A stretch of DNA of 64,000 nt from Cyclina sinensis (Eukaryota > Mollusca > Bivalvia > Venerida > Veneridae): the NCBI GenBank assembly GCA_012932295.1, contig JAAONU010000014.1, positions 14,635,039-14,699,038 on the forward strand, read 5' to 3'. Within the stretch, counting starts at the first letter, position 1, and every line of letters begins with the position of its first letter. Below the pieces are notes generated by a model that saw nothing but the letters and a program-made list of their open reading frames with translations, searched no databases and was not told the origin of the DNA. A program made the position numbers and the translations under genes. Positions 36,801-49,700 of this stretch are shown here, piece after piece.

Positions 36801-39800
36801 CAATCATGTATACCACTGAGCCAATTTTTCTGGCTTTTATTTCCAAATTCTAAATTACCTCCCTTTAAATATTGAGAATATGTGTACAATACATTCAGTT
36901 TAGAAGTTGTAGTACATAATCTATATGCAATTTCTGTACAAGTGCAACAGTCTAATAGTGAATAAATGATTGAAATGTATGACGAAAATATACAGAAATG
37001 GCAGAAATGGCAGAGAGAAAATACAATGAGCTATTTGCAAAAGTCTTGAGGTCTAGTAAGAAATTCATTCCTGAATACCAGATCAAGTGATTTTACCCAT
37101 GTAAGAAAGCGTGACCTTACACCTCCCAATGTAGGATGTCATGTAACACCCTGGACTTTGTAATCTTTATAGTCACACTGGTGCCAAGAGTGTTTTTCTT
37201 CAAAACTGCTACATGCGGCTATTGCAAAATACAGCAAACTTAAATGTTTATTATAAAGATATTCAAGGAACAAATACTTTATGCAAGAAAATGTATCATG
37301 AATGTTTTTGCAGTTCTGGCCATCCAGAAATTGCATTTAATGCGAACTTGGCTGAGCTCCTTTCCCACCAAAATGCAATACCCAAACTGTTCCTCAAACA
37401 CATGTATATATATTTTTTTGTATCTGCTTGCTGATAATATTATGAGTAAGTCAATGACTTTACTTACCTTTCCTCCACTGATGGTCTCACACCTGTAAGT
37501 TTTCTAAATGTGAAAGAAGTCCTGACACCTCTTTGTGAAAGTGTGAGACCACCACCAGCTACTGGGACAATGTCAGACTTCCTTGGGGTGATTCCATGTG
37601 ACCAGATATACCTAGGAAAAAAAATACCAGAAATATACCATTAGATTAAAATGAACTGTAAAATAGATCAAAATTGCTGGATTCATCAAAAAGCACAATT
37701 AGTCTTTATGTAGCTTTCAAGGAAAGTTGAAGATATACATGTTGTATATGTTAAAAATATTGGCAAAAAGATACAAAATTTCACTGATATGGTTGCAAAT
37801 GGCAGACAAGACCTAATATTTGAGAAGTCAATATCCATATGAGTTATACCTCTAGCAGAATAAATCTTAATGGTTGCTTATCAATAATACATGTATATAC
37901 CTAAGGGATGTGATGAATCCAGTCACATGAATTACCTACCTTGATTCCCCTTGAATTACCTACCTTGATTCACCTGTCATAACAAGTACACTTCTAGGAG
38001 GTAAAAGCACTGATAAATGTCTACCATCTGGATGCCTAAACTCCATTAACACCTTAAATATAAATACATGAACTTGAAATCTGTTTTTTTAAAGTCATTT
38101 TCACATTTTATGAAAAAAAACGAGTCTGATTTACATGTATTATCTTATTTTCAACTGCAACATACCTGTGATCCTAGACTTAGAGATATCAAACCATCTT
38201 CAAAGGCTGAAGGTGTGTCAACATGAGGAGGAATTCCTGAAATTATATTTCTTTTGTAAAAAGAAAAAAAAATGCATCCTCAAGAAGAACACATGTTATA
38301 CAGGTATAGCTTCATAGGAAAGTTTTTAAACTGCTTTTTTTCTTTCTGAGAATGCTTTATGTTGGTTACTTTAAACTTTTCATGAACTGCAAAATCTCTT
38401 TACAAAAGCCACAGATCCGGTTGTCTGTATTGCTTTCAATGATTCCTATATAATAAGATATAAGACAGTTTCACCTTGAACCAATAGCTTATTTGTTTTG
38501 TGTTACACCTACCTTGGCCAGGCTGATACTGATTGATGGTCAACTGGTCAGGGTAATGTTTGACCACTAGACTGTCCAGAAGTTTCTCCAGCAAAGGTTT
38601 GTAAACATCAGGGATGCCTTCAGGCAAGGGATCATCAGGGTCAACATTGTTAATACTGTACTTGAATTCGTACCCATAATGCTTCACTTTACGGTGCTTC
38701 AACTGTTTCTGACTGGCTTATATAAAAAAGATGCATATTATTAAAAATAAACTTTATTCATTCACTTATATTTAATGTTGTCGACTTTTAGAGTTTCTTT
38801 ATGCAGTGAAGTACACTGTGAAGCTTAAGTACCATCTAACAAATCATTCACAATGCTATTACATAAATATATATAATCTGACATTTATTGCGAAAAATGA
38901 TTTGAACAGGTAGATTCCATTGTGATGTGTCAATATTTTCGAACTTGGAACTTCATAGTTTAATAGAGATTATTCAAATTAAAATGTTTAAATACACTAT
39001 TCTAGAGAATTTAATATACATGTACTGGTACCTGTACTGGTATCATCATCCCAGCTCACAGACTTCATGATTTCTCTAGCATATTCTTCTGATACTGCGT
39101 CCTCGATCAGGATAAGTCCCGGAGGTTTGTCTCTAGAAGGTGATATACTATCTGGCACTGCAACAATGTCCACCAATTATTACAACATTACTTAAAGAAC
39201 ATTTTCAACATATCTTTTTCAAAGTGTGAACCTGAGCATACTGAGAATAATGGGACAAAAAAGGTTTGAAGTATGTAAATTATGAACATCATCAATTCTT
39301 CAATGTATGAAGTATACAATTTTAGTAACAAATGCATAAATTAATTTGTTCAACTACAGAGGTTATTGTTATAAATTCAATATCTTTGTGCAACATCAGT
39401 ATGTACCAGAATTGCAAATAAATAATAATCATCAAAAGCTATCGGCTTTAATTAAAATGGCTATCTTTCAAACATTAGAGAGGTTCATACCCAGAACTTG
39501 ATGTAGCAGGAAAAAAAATATAGTACTTGTCACTTGTCAGTTTTGACTGATTTACATCAGACACAAGATTTAAGATAAGTGTATAAATGTACCTTTACTG
39601 ACATGGACAGTGTACAACACAACTTCATTCCTTCTGTAATCAGTAACTGGTAACTTGTATCCATTGAGACATGTACAAGCCTTCTCACTGTCCTCAACAG
39701 ATTTAAAACACACAAATGCATAAGATTTCTGAGGTATCATGATTACATCACAATTACTGCTGTATTGTCTGAACAATTTCAATATCTCCTCATATGAGAC

Positions 39801-39836
39801 ATTATTGTCTAATCCTCCATTACACACACACAGTAT
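33848..39836 (-). CDS. ALKBH8: ALKBH8: tRNA wobble-uridine hydroxylase and methyltransferase
   Basis: ALKBH8 with TRMT112 methylates cm5U at the tRNA wobble base to mcm5U, and its AlkB domain hydroxylates mcm5U. Exons in transcript order: 39593-39836, 39032-39157, 38513-38716, 38166-38236, 37964-38052, 37468-37611, 36714-36780, 35601-35756, 34901-35050, 33848-34495. All phases join, giving 632 codons plus stop. The RRM comes first ('[12 protein letters not shown]', '[16 protein letters not shown]'). The AlkB domain follows, with iron ligands in '[13 protein letters not shown]' (HxD), '[11 protein letters not shown]' and a 2-oxoglutarate-binding 'RTSFTFRK'. The methyltransferase follows, with motif I '[12 protein letters not shown]', then '[12 protein letters not shown]', 'AVIHHLS' and '[19 protein letters not shown]'. 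It ends '[15 protein letters not shown]'. An acidic, poorly conserved insert sits within the last exon, as in other ALKBH8 proteins. The first ~40 residues, expected from the family, are on an exon I could not find between 39837 and 43750. Confidence 0.95.
35960..36125 (+). mobile_element. Family-A SINE, degraded, in an ALKBH8 intron
   Basis: A weak head (acggtggtaatgcaat) and a B-box-like gcaagtctgatcccccc are followed by the family-A body (ctaattgtcttttcagacag, gagaaccagaagcg). The tail with the cgtcggt.ccgacg motif is missing. Confidence 0.55.
36140..36560. repeat. Ladder-repeat fragment in an ALKBH8 intron
   Basis: Two to three units carry 'catgccaagttccaaactga', 'gtcctacatatgtgag', 'gtggaagtagtttgtgccac' and 'aagattttgc'. 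The flanks resemble other ladder elements (actagagctatt.. and ..taacccccacat). No coding signal was seen. Confidence 0.65.
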
Positions 39837-40006
39837 CTGTAAATATAAAAAGAACAACACCAGGAAAACTATAATACAGTAATGAAACATTTTTTCTGAC
39901 TTCCCACATTTTTGCATTCAGATAACTGTTGTATGAGTACTGCACTAGTTTTAGTTATACAGATTCTAATTGAAATGAATTGATAAAAGTCCTCTACATT
40001 ACACTA

Positions 40007-40221
40007 CAGGGTTTCCATTTGACCCTTGAAGAGGGGTTTTGACCCCTGAAATTTCATAAAGACCCCATTTTGACCCTCGGGTATTTTGACTGAAGGGTCA
40101 TTTTGTCTTAAAATAAGGTATATTTTAGCTTAAATGCAGGTATTTTTGACTGCAATTTGGTAAATTTAGTTGCATCGGATGAAAAATGACCCTTCAGTTT
40201 TTGCAGCTAGTGGAACCCCTG
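40007..40221. mobile_element. Short hAT-like non-autonomous element, 215 bp
   Basis: It starts CAGGGTTTCCATTTG and ends GTGGAACCCCTG, an imperfect terminal inverted repeat. CACTA flanks both sides (40002-40006 and 40222-40226) as a 5-bp target duplication. The interior is built of short 'gacccttgaa' and 'tgaagggtcattttg' repeats. The CAGGG terminus is typical of hAT-type elements; the family name is an inference. Confidence 0.75.
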
Positions 40222-40226
40222 CACTA

Positions 40227-43200
40227 TGTGCAAGATAAAGGTTGTTTTTTTGTTCGTTTAATATAAACATTTTAAAGGAAGTAGCTCTTAGGTACACTGT
40301 AACAGTTTCAAATTTACTGAAGACAAGTCATATCTCTTTTCTACCTGAACAGTTTCAGGTCTTTCATTAACTTAGGTTACTTAGTAAAACTAATTACACA
40401 CTTTCTTAAGAAATATAAAGCTTGACTAGTGTATCAGGGGTTACCATGGTTGAAGATTTCTTTTAGCCAAATTTGTTTGACTTTATGATTTCATGCAAAA
40501 TTTTATCAAAATTGCATAATAAAGGCAAGAAACCCAGTAGCCAAATTATAATTTCTGTAGCCAAATTAATATAATTTTAGCAAATGGTTAAAAAGCTAAT
40601 GGCAGAGTGTGCCATACAGTATGGCAACTTTCAAACTTCTGTCAAACATTTACAAGACTGTAGAGTTGGGTGTAGTGGGTGAATCCTGTTAGTAACAGTT
40701 ACTTGTAAGTTTATATGACAGTAATGGTATTTCAGAACCACAAAATCGCAATATTGATAAAACTTACATGAACTAAAAAGTCTTTCAATAAAATTATCAA
40801 AAAATACTGGAAGGTTTTTTTTCTGATCAAAACCTTCAAGAATGTAAATGTTCTCATCCTCACTTTAACTAGCCTGTGTATCAAATACCAGTCAAATATG
40901 CAGTTGAATTTTTTCCACTGTTTTTCTGTTATTGACTTTCAAAGGAAAGGATTTTACCTGAATAAAATCAATAAAAAATCTTCTATTTTCTTCATTAGGA
41001 TATCCGATAAACACCACCAAATCAGTGTTGTCAGGAACTAGTCAATTTTGTGTAGGGTTTGTGCAGGCTATAAAATGTCAAAGCTGTATAACTGGTTAAC
41101 AAGAGCATGGCAGAACAGCACCAATGCTTGTCTGTTTTATTTATTTATCGGAAACAAACTTGCAAGTACCTACCCATCCAAAAAGAAAGAGAGCAAAATA
41201 AGAAATGAAAAAAAAAAGAAATAGTACCTTTTCATCCCAGAAAAAGAAAACAAAAAAAGAGAGGTGAATTTTATTTTTTTTGTAGTGGGGGAGGCATCTG
41301 GTGGAGACCAGGAAATGTGGGGGGGGGGGGGGGGGGGGGGTGCAGGAGTAACTTCCCATCCCATGTAAGTAAATAGCTAAGTTCTAGACTTTGTGCTCCC
41401 ATTAGTTTTTTGCTATATAAGCCTATGCAAAACCAAGTGACCCCCTGGGCCCAGGCTAATTTTCACCCCAGGGACACATAATGTGAATAATCTTGGTAGA
41501 GGTCTACCAGAGGATGCCTCATATATCAAATAACAAAGCTCTGTATAAAGTGGTTTTAGAGAAGATTTTCAAAGTTTTTCCTATATAACTATATATAAGC
41601 CAACATGGTAGATGTCTACTAAACAATGGTAAACACCAAATATAAAAACTCTAACTCTTAATTAAGGTTGATGAATAATCAGCTACATTAAAGTTTCTGC
41701 ACAACACAGCAATTTTTTTCCTTCTATGATCGGTACCGGTAAACGGACCCGTTCCCAATCGAAAATAGCTCCCATTTTTCCCAATCGCCAACCTAAAATT
41801 CCCAAACTGCTCGATTGAAACAACTGCATACAGCACTTTCGTAACTTCTTCGTTACGCACTGGTATACAAGTTGTTTATCCTCTAGGTCTTAGTAAAGCA
41901 TTCTTACTGTCACTCGGCAAATGGAACAACAACCTATCTTTAGTTAATGCCGACAAATCTGATTTTAAAAAATCCAAGAATTTCGTCAGAAAAAAATATA
42001 AAAAAATCCAAGAATTTCATCAGAAAAAAAGAAACATAAGCGGTTTGTAGTTGATGTAAGCGACCAGAAGTTTACAAATAAGGTGAAGGTTATGTGTGAT
42101 TGGCTGTGGAACATTGCAGTTTGTCTGGTTTATTAATTAACATGACATTTTGAATAGGTATTGAGTTGAAAGTGGGTTGTTTGTTGATCAGTTCAGACAA
42201 TTATCAGCTAATAATTTATGTATTAATTGATAAGGCTGCTGTTTTTTACACGTTAAACTTCATAAGAGCATGCCTGCAAAACACGATGCAATCGGAGCAA
42301 CTTTATCATATTACTTCTGAATCTCAAACATGTACATAACTCGTAACGTGTAAGTTTTTACCAACGGAGAGATAAAACAACTTCAAAATTCAGTGCTTTT
42401 TAATATACAGTTGTATGTGTTATAACCTGCGTACAGTTAGTATTTTAATTTAACTCCGAAGTGTCCGTAATTTGTTTCAAACAGTTTAAACTATTCAATT
42501 GTTAAGTTTAATCAATTCTTTCCTGTAGAAATGTATATATTCTGAGTGAATCGTTCATATTTTAAGGTTTAACCACAAAGATAAGTTAATTTAAAAAATA
42601 AAGTAAATATAATGATACAAAAATCTGAAAAATGAAGTCTTTATGTAGGCTTAGTATTTCTTATGGTGATTGTGTTTAAATTTTAAAGAAACAACAGAGA
42701 ATTAATACTGTTGTTGTTATTACTGAAAATTACCAAATTGGAGAAAAACGACGCAATTTTTCCCAATTTCACTGGTACCGGACCCTTTCCCAAAATGGCA
42801 AAAAAAATCGCAGCAACACCACCAACACCCACAACAACCTCCCAGTGACCATAATAGCTCGACCTTTTCTCCGAAAACAGACAAGCTAAAAATGGAAACT
42901 TTGTTCTGAAAATCATTATACTTGAAAACCGGATGAATTGAAGGACTAAATGAAAAAAGCGTAAGTGTGCCAGATAATTCTCTACCTTTTTTTGGTCATT
43001 TTAAAATAAACAGGAAATTTAGATAGATTATAATATAAAATACTGAATTTACTGGGGTAATGTCTCGCAAGTCAAGATCATATACCAATATACCTCAAAA
43101 GTTGAATGGTCAGGCTATGAAAAAAAAAAAATGAATGAAATTGTCTCTCATGATTGATTCTTTACAAGGAGACACACTATGATTTAATTTAGTTGTATGT

Positions 43201-43751
43201 AACCTACAGGATAATGCCAACTGCATACTGATGAAAGACTAGAAGTGGACGTATTTCTAGGTAAAATTCGTCGCTCCGCTTGAATAAGCATGTGTGATTA
43301 TGAAACATCGCAAGAATGTCATTCAACCTTTCAAATAGATAGATTTCCCCCTTGGCAATATAATCACATGTCGCGAAATCATATTATAAATCCCAAGTGA
43401 CTTTTCTTTTTAAGAGTGCTAACTATGAAATTAATTACCAATGTTGGGGAATCAATTGATATTATATTTTCTTTTTTCAACAAGCTCTCTCTGAGCCTGT
43501 TTATTTTTTTACACAACTTTTTCTTTTCTTTGGGTAACGTTGAACAGGGCGCCGCCATTTTTATAAGAATTATAAAGTTTATTTAGACGAAATCACTTTT
43601 TATATTTTGCCAAAAAAAGTTATATCTTTTTCCCTGAACACATCTAACTTATATTCAACAAAGATATGCAATGTTCAAATATTTTGAAAAATGGTATGAA
43701 ATTAAGAATGATAAAATATTTCGTTTTATGATTTACGTCATAGTGGAAAAA
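40227..43751. other. Region between ALKBH8 and THOC2 (divergent genes)
   Basis: ALKBH8 runs leftward and THOC2 rightward, so both promoters and the missing ALKBH8 first exon should lie here. I see a poly-G run at 41321-41340, a fragment of the 'cctatataagcctatg' ladder family at about 41370-41640, and a repeated ggtaccgg...ggaccc..ttcccaa motif at 41731-41760 and 42772-42792. No convincing exon was found. Confidence 0.5.
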
Positions 43752-46700
43752 ATGGCGGCGTCGTGTGTGACGGCAGAACAGTGTAAATCTTGGGAAAAGT
43801 CCGGAAAACAAGAATTGTATGTCAAGTTTAACATTAAAAGCTGACATAAATATTCTTTTCTATAATTTTTCATCTGTTAATTGGTCAACTTTTGTCTAAA
43901 TTTATTTAGTTTTCTTGTTAGAAGGGTGGAAAACTAGATCTAGTTTTTTTTTTCATTTTGAGAAATTCGGATCTTCAATAACCATCGTTTTAGATGAAGT
44001 CAAGACAGTTCATTCTGTTTATTTTCACGGCTTGTATATATCTTTTAAGTCAAATTGACAGAATTCCTGAATTTATCAGTCACATAAAAACTTTTCTTTA
44101 TCATTTTTTGGCTGCAATTTAGTTGGACCTTGAAATTGACATTAAAACATGCTAAGATAATAGTGGAGTATAAGGCATCATATTATCCCTTATATTTTGA
44201 ATTAATTGTCAAATAAATCAAATCATGATGACCCTAACATAATAGTGGCACATAACGTCTTGTTAAGACAGTGGTGCATAAAGACTCTGGTACATAAAGT
44301 TTGAAATCCTCTTCACAACCCTTATTCTCTAAACCACCCCTTTTTATTAAGATAGAAGGTACATGTGAGCATTGACTATGTTCCACACATTTCACATGCA
44401 CATTTATTGATAGAAGCCATTTCAGGAACATTTAGCAAGTTATCAGACTTGTTTTTGATTTGAATTGTTAAATCATGTATTTTAATTAAAGTTAATAACA
44501 GGTCAAGGATCTCCTTTCTGAAAACATCTGAAGGACTTGCTGAGATACCACATTTATTAACAAAAGAACTTTTCCCTTAATGCTTGTAAATGGTTGTGTT
44601 ATGTTGACCATGAAAAAAAATTGAGCCATATATGGATTCATATAGATTATTTTGATAGCAGATAATATGCACTGCTCCCAAGTTAAATCATGCAAATTCA
44701 GGGTTATATTAGAACAGTAGTAGGATATTAGTCTACGTCATTGCGCACCTGTTTTATGCTCTCTCGCAGATCAACTATCGGTCACCTGAAAGGTAAAATG
44801 GTCTTTTTCAATAAGAAATCTATAGAGTTACAAAAAATCATTTTGTGCACCGAAGATTGTCTGGTGTGCTTTGTATTTACGTACAGAATTTTTATAATGT
44901 AAAATTCTAGTTTAGGCCTGAAAACAGGTGAAAGTTTTTTTTGTTAGAATAGTGAGGAGTAGTGCACATTGATAATCCACTGGTCTGAACATTATGGAGT
45001 AAGGGAATATTCATAAAAGTTGCGATAGCTGATAATCATGACATTTGGTATTTTAGTCTCCGTTACTGTCATGGAGTTGGTGATAAAACTGTGCTAGCCA
45101 GTCTGGGAAGCCATGATTTCAGGCAGGCTGTGTATGATGTTTGCCTACATGTTGTCAGGGGTAACCTGAAGCAAGAACAAGCTCTACATACCTTTACAGA
45201 CCTCAAGGTATAACCACGATGCAATTTTGTGATATTATTGATGTTAATTTGACACAAATTGTCTATATAACATTTATATAATTATTCATTAGCCTTGTGA
45301 TAGAAGGATAAATGCAGTATGTTATAAAAACTGTTACTAAGTTTCCTAATATGTATTTGAGCTGCAAGGTAAACCTTTAGGAAAAATGTATTGATATAAA
45401 TCTGTTGTTTTCAGGATCAGTATCCTGACTTTGTGTCCTTTGTCTGTGATGTGCTTGGACTTATAGGTAAGAATTTAGGTAGCTCGTCTAGCATTCATTC
45501 ACTGCTATGCACTTAAGTGTGTGTGTGTAAGTTATTGATATTTTGAACCAACTAGCTCATGGTTAGGATGGTTTTGATTAGGTGGTCTTAGCAGCTTAAG
45601 TAAGGGTATAATTAAGTGCATGTGTCTGTGGATGAAAGATCATTTGTTTCAGTATTAGCAGCATTTTTTTTGTTGTTGCATATATTTTTGAAAGATTTTG
45701 CTTGAATGATATAGAAGAGTATTTTCTGAGTTTAGTAAAACTGTTTTCATTAGAATCACATTGCCACATATATATTTATTCCAGATGTTGAACTAAACTG
45801 TGTTGATGAAGTAAAAGGAGCAAGAGACAGATTTTACACTTTAGTCCAGACAGTTTCACTGGTATGTTAAAATTATTTAGCAAAACTTCAGGGAGTCTCC
45901 AACTGTGGTTCACATTGACTCAGTTTATACTTGCCTCAGGGTTTAGAAATCATAAAGTCAACAATACTTAGTTTATTTGAATTTACTATTTGTTGTTCAT
46001 ATTTGTGATGAAGATTGGGTAATACGTTATTACTGATATTAGTGATTAGCAACTTATGAAAGTGCCTGTGATTATGCACATTGGTGTTCTAAAAATTTCT
46101 TTATGTATAAATTTTCATTGTCATGTATCAGGGCTCTGCAAATTCTATAGTCCGACTTCCGGGACAGCTCTAAACTTGCTCTCGGACACCTGACTGTGTA
46201 CAAAAGTTTTGTCCCGGACAACTCAAATTTCAACAGTCATAAATTGGATAACTGTAAACAACCCATTGAATAAACAATATGATGCAATTGATTTCTAAAC
46301 GATTGGCATTCGATAAGCTCCGCCCTTATAGAGAATTGACAGCAGTGAGCTGAAAAGGTCAACCAATCATGACTCTAGATACAATTCACTATGGATATTG
46401 AATATATTATGTAAATCTGTGTTGGTATCGTGTGACTTTAAAATAATTCAAACAAATAAATATCTTAACAAATTCATTAAATGCTTAATTCCAAAGGTTA
46501 AAGGTTAAACATCAAAGCTTTGCCAATGTTATTTTAAGATTTTAGAGAAGGAACCACAAAAAGAGCAAAAATTCTTTATGGCATTTTTGTTTTAAATATC
46601 GGATTTATCTATAAGAAAATGTAAAGATTTAAGACAAGCTTGACAAAATGAAGGCAACCAATTCTAGCAAATATTTATTTCGTTGAACATGAAGCAGCGA

Positions 46701-49700
46701 GAGAAAATCTCGGATAAATTCCGTATGTCATATATTTCCGCAACCCTGTCGTATTTTATTATTGATATAAAACGGTGTCTTGGAGACTTTTTACAAGGCA
46801 AACTTACACCATTCAATTGACTGATTAAGATATGTGCTCATAATTTTATTATAAGTACCAGTATTTTCTTTTTCAGTGAAAAATGTTCCTTTTCTCTAAG
46901 ACTTGAATATTACTTTTGAAAGCAACAATTAGAATGAATCAACATACTTTACATTTTAAAAAATTTTGTAACTTGTTCACATAAAATTATGGTGAAACTT
47001 GAAACACATCCCCTAGGTAACCAGACATTCCACCAAAAAGTCACTGAATTTTGATGCCAGTACTTTAATTTCAAACAGTAAGTTGAATAACAACCAACCC
47101 ACATATTTGATGTCTGTCATAGTCTTTTAATGTGAACTCAATTTCTGTTGAGAAGTTTGGGGTATTTTTTAAAGATCTTTGAAATAATCTTTCACTTTAA
47201 AAGTGTTTCTAATTCTTTTTTAAATTGACTTTGTAAATTGAAAAGCTGAATTAACTAATAATGCTTATCGTAAACGTTATACTTGTCACTCAGACATCTG
47301 ACTTTGTTTTTGGGACAACTCTATTTTGCCATAGTCAAATGTCTTGGACAACTCAATTTCAAAGAAATTTGTAGAGCCCTGTGTATGTCATGAATAAAGA
47401 ATTATTCATAAACATTCTCATCGATTACCTTAAGAAAAGCCAATGACTGTCCCAGCGAGTTGTATTGCCCATAAGTTTGTTTTCTATTTTCTTTATTTAG
47501 ACATATGATTGTGAATCTCTACTGAAGTCACGACTGGACCATGACACACTTGAGAATGCAGGACTTGTTCCAAATAAGACTGTGTTTACACAGAAACATG
47601 TGAAAATAAAGACAAGACTGTAGTAAGTATTTGAATGTGGTGATAACTAGTATTTACTTTCTAGATGTCTCTGCAACCAGTCATGTCTAGATCTTGTCAG
47701 ACAAGTGTAAAAGTGTAGGTAAATATATTGAGGGTTTTTAAAAATATTAAATAGCTAAGAGTAAGACAGCTTAGTTTAAGTTATTTTGGATCTGTATGAG
47801 CTTAACAGAACCAAATGATTTTAAAAAAGTAGACTTGTCTGCATGGTCAAATGGTTAAAGTTGCTAACTTCTCACTGATAAATGGTCATGGGTTCAAGCC
47901 CCACTGCCAACCATTCCCATTTATGTGAAAAAGTTGGCAGTCTTGTGCTAGTCTAAGGAATGATGATTAGGTTAACTGTCTGCCCTATAAGACTTTGTCT
48001 GTAAGGGAGGGTTAAACTCAATTAAACTAAATCTGTTAGGTAAGATAAATAGGTTTTTGAGTTTATATGTCCATTTCTAATATAGAGTATAGTTACTGTT
48101 CAATAAGACAGTTTTAATACTTGTGGAACCAACTTAAAGCCACACCTGACTTAAAAATTATAAAGGATATTACATGTATGTTAAATGTGAAGAATTATGC
48201 TGCATAAATTTTTTCTTTTTAAAGAAAAAATGTCTTTGATTCAGTTATAAACAACAGAAGTTTAATCTACTAAGAGAAGAAAGTGAAGGATACTCCAAGC
48301 TGGTCACAGAACTCAACCAAGAGATTACAGATAAACTTACACCAGAAGCTGTGTTACAGAATATCAAATCCTTAATTGGTAAGACTATAAGAGCATTTTG
48401 GCTTTGGTTGCTTTCTTCATTTTCCAAAGTGGGCTAGCTCAATTGGTAGAGCATCGGATGGTCAATCTTGACGATCCCTGTTCAATCCCCATCAGGGCCT
48501 GCAAAATACCTCCGTGATAATTGATCTATAGGTCATTTGTCCATCAGTTGCGGAGAAATTGGTTAGAAAACTGGTTGGACACCCAGGAACACTGATTGGG
48601 TAGACTGACCGCCGGGATATGACCTTAGCTGTTAAACTGGCGTTAAACCCCAAATAAAACCAAACTAAAACCAAATCATTTTCCAATGTACATGTATATA
48701 GTTTTTCATATGAAAACTAAGAATAGATTGCTGCAACATAAATGCAGTATTGTATTAGACAACTTGTATAAGACACATGGTTTCTAGATATAGGGTAACC
48801 TTTATTACCCCCAATTTTTGTTTTGTGTCTGAGGGAGTGAATGTAAAACAGTCATAAGTGCTTCAAAATAAAGAACCAGATAACACATTTTGGCATTCAA
48901 CCTCGGTTAAGTAACAATTGTGAATGACATGTGACACCCAAAAATCTGCATTAGCAGGAAAGAATATTTAGATTGATACAGTCTAGTTTTTCAAGCAGTT
49001 CAATAATTTCCTTCATACTTTACAGGAATAAAGAATAATCGGAAAGAATAAATACTCACTGTACATTACATTTCCTATAATATAAAGTTCTCACATGCAG
49101 TTTGTTGTATGAAATAAGCACTTTGCTTTCAGGCTGTTTCAACTTGGATCCAAACAGGGTGATAGATATCTTACTGGAGTCATTTGAAAACCGTCCAGAA
49201 CTAGAGGAGTTCTATGTGCCATTAATACAGTCATATGTGAAGGACAATGTTACGCTGTGTCACTGCCTTGGCTTCAAGTTTCAGTTCTTCAAAGTATTTA
49301 TAATTATACTGGCGTAATATTAAGTTTCCGTTTTTTGTGTTGATTATAACTTTATCTTTTTTCCATCCTTTAAAAGTAGCCATTTGACTCCATATTTTAT
49401 CATTCAACATATTTTGTTTGAATTGTTAATACAGTAAAATTAGTTGTCTAGCACTTTAATGTGAGTTTTGAGCATTTTGTTTTTTTTTTCATTGCTCATA
49501 AACAGCTGAATAACCAGTGTCACTTCCTTTGATTTTTAGCGCTATCAAAAGACAGACATCAGTTTAAACCAGTTATTCAAAGACAGTTCACGAGTTCAAA
49601 TAACTTCATGTCTGGTTGTTATAACATCATTGTGTAAAGATCACTTGTTTCTTTTTTACATAGGACGATGATACTCCAGCCTCCTTGTTCAAACTAGCAG

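Noticed and set aside
40927..40990. Candidate ALKBH8 first exon with a donor-like gtaaaatcc
   Set aside because: The encoded segment (MKKIEDFLLILF) does not resemble the family N-terminus, the phase does not fit and there is no promoter support.
41170..41364. Pro-rich frame beside a poly-G run
   Set aside because: The Pro stretch is the translation of the G homopolymer on the opposite strand.
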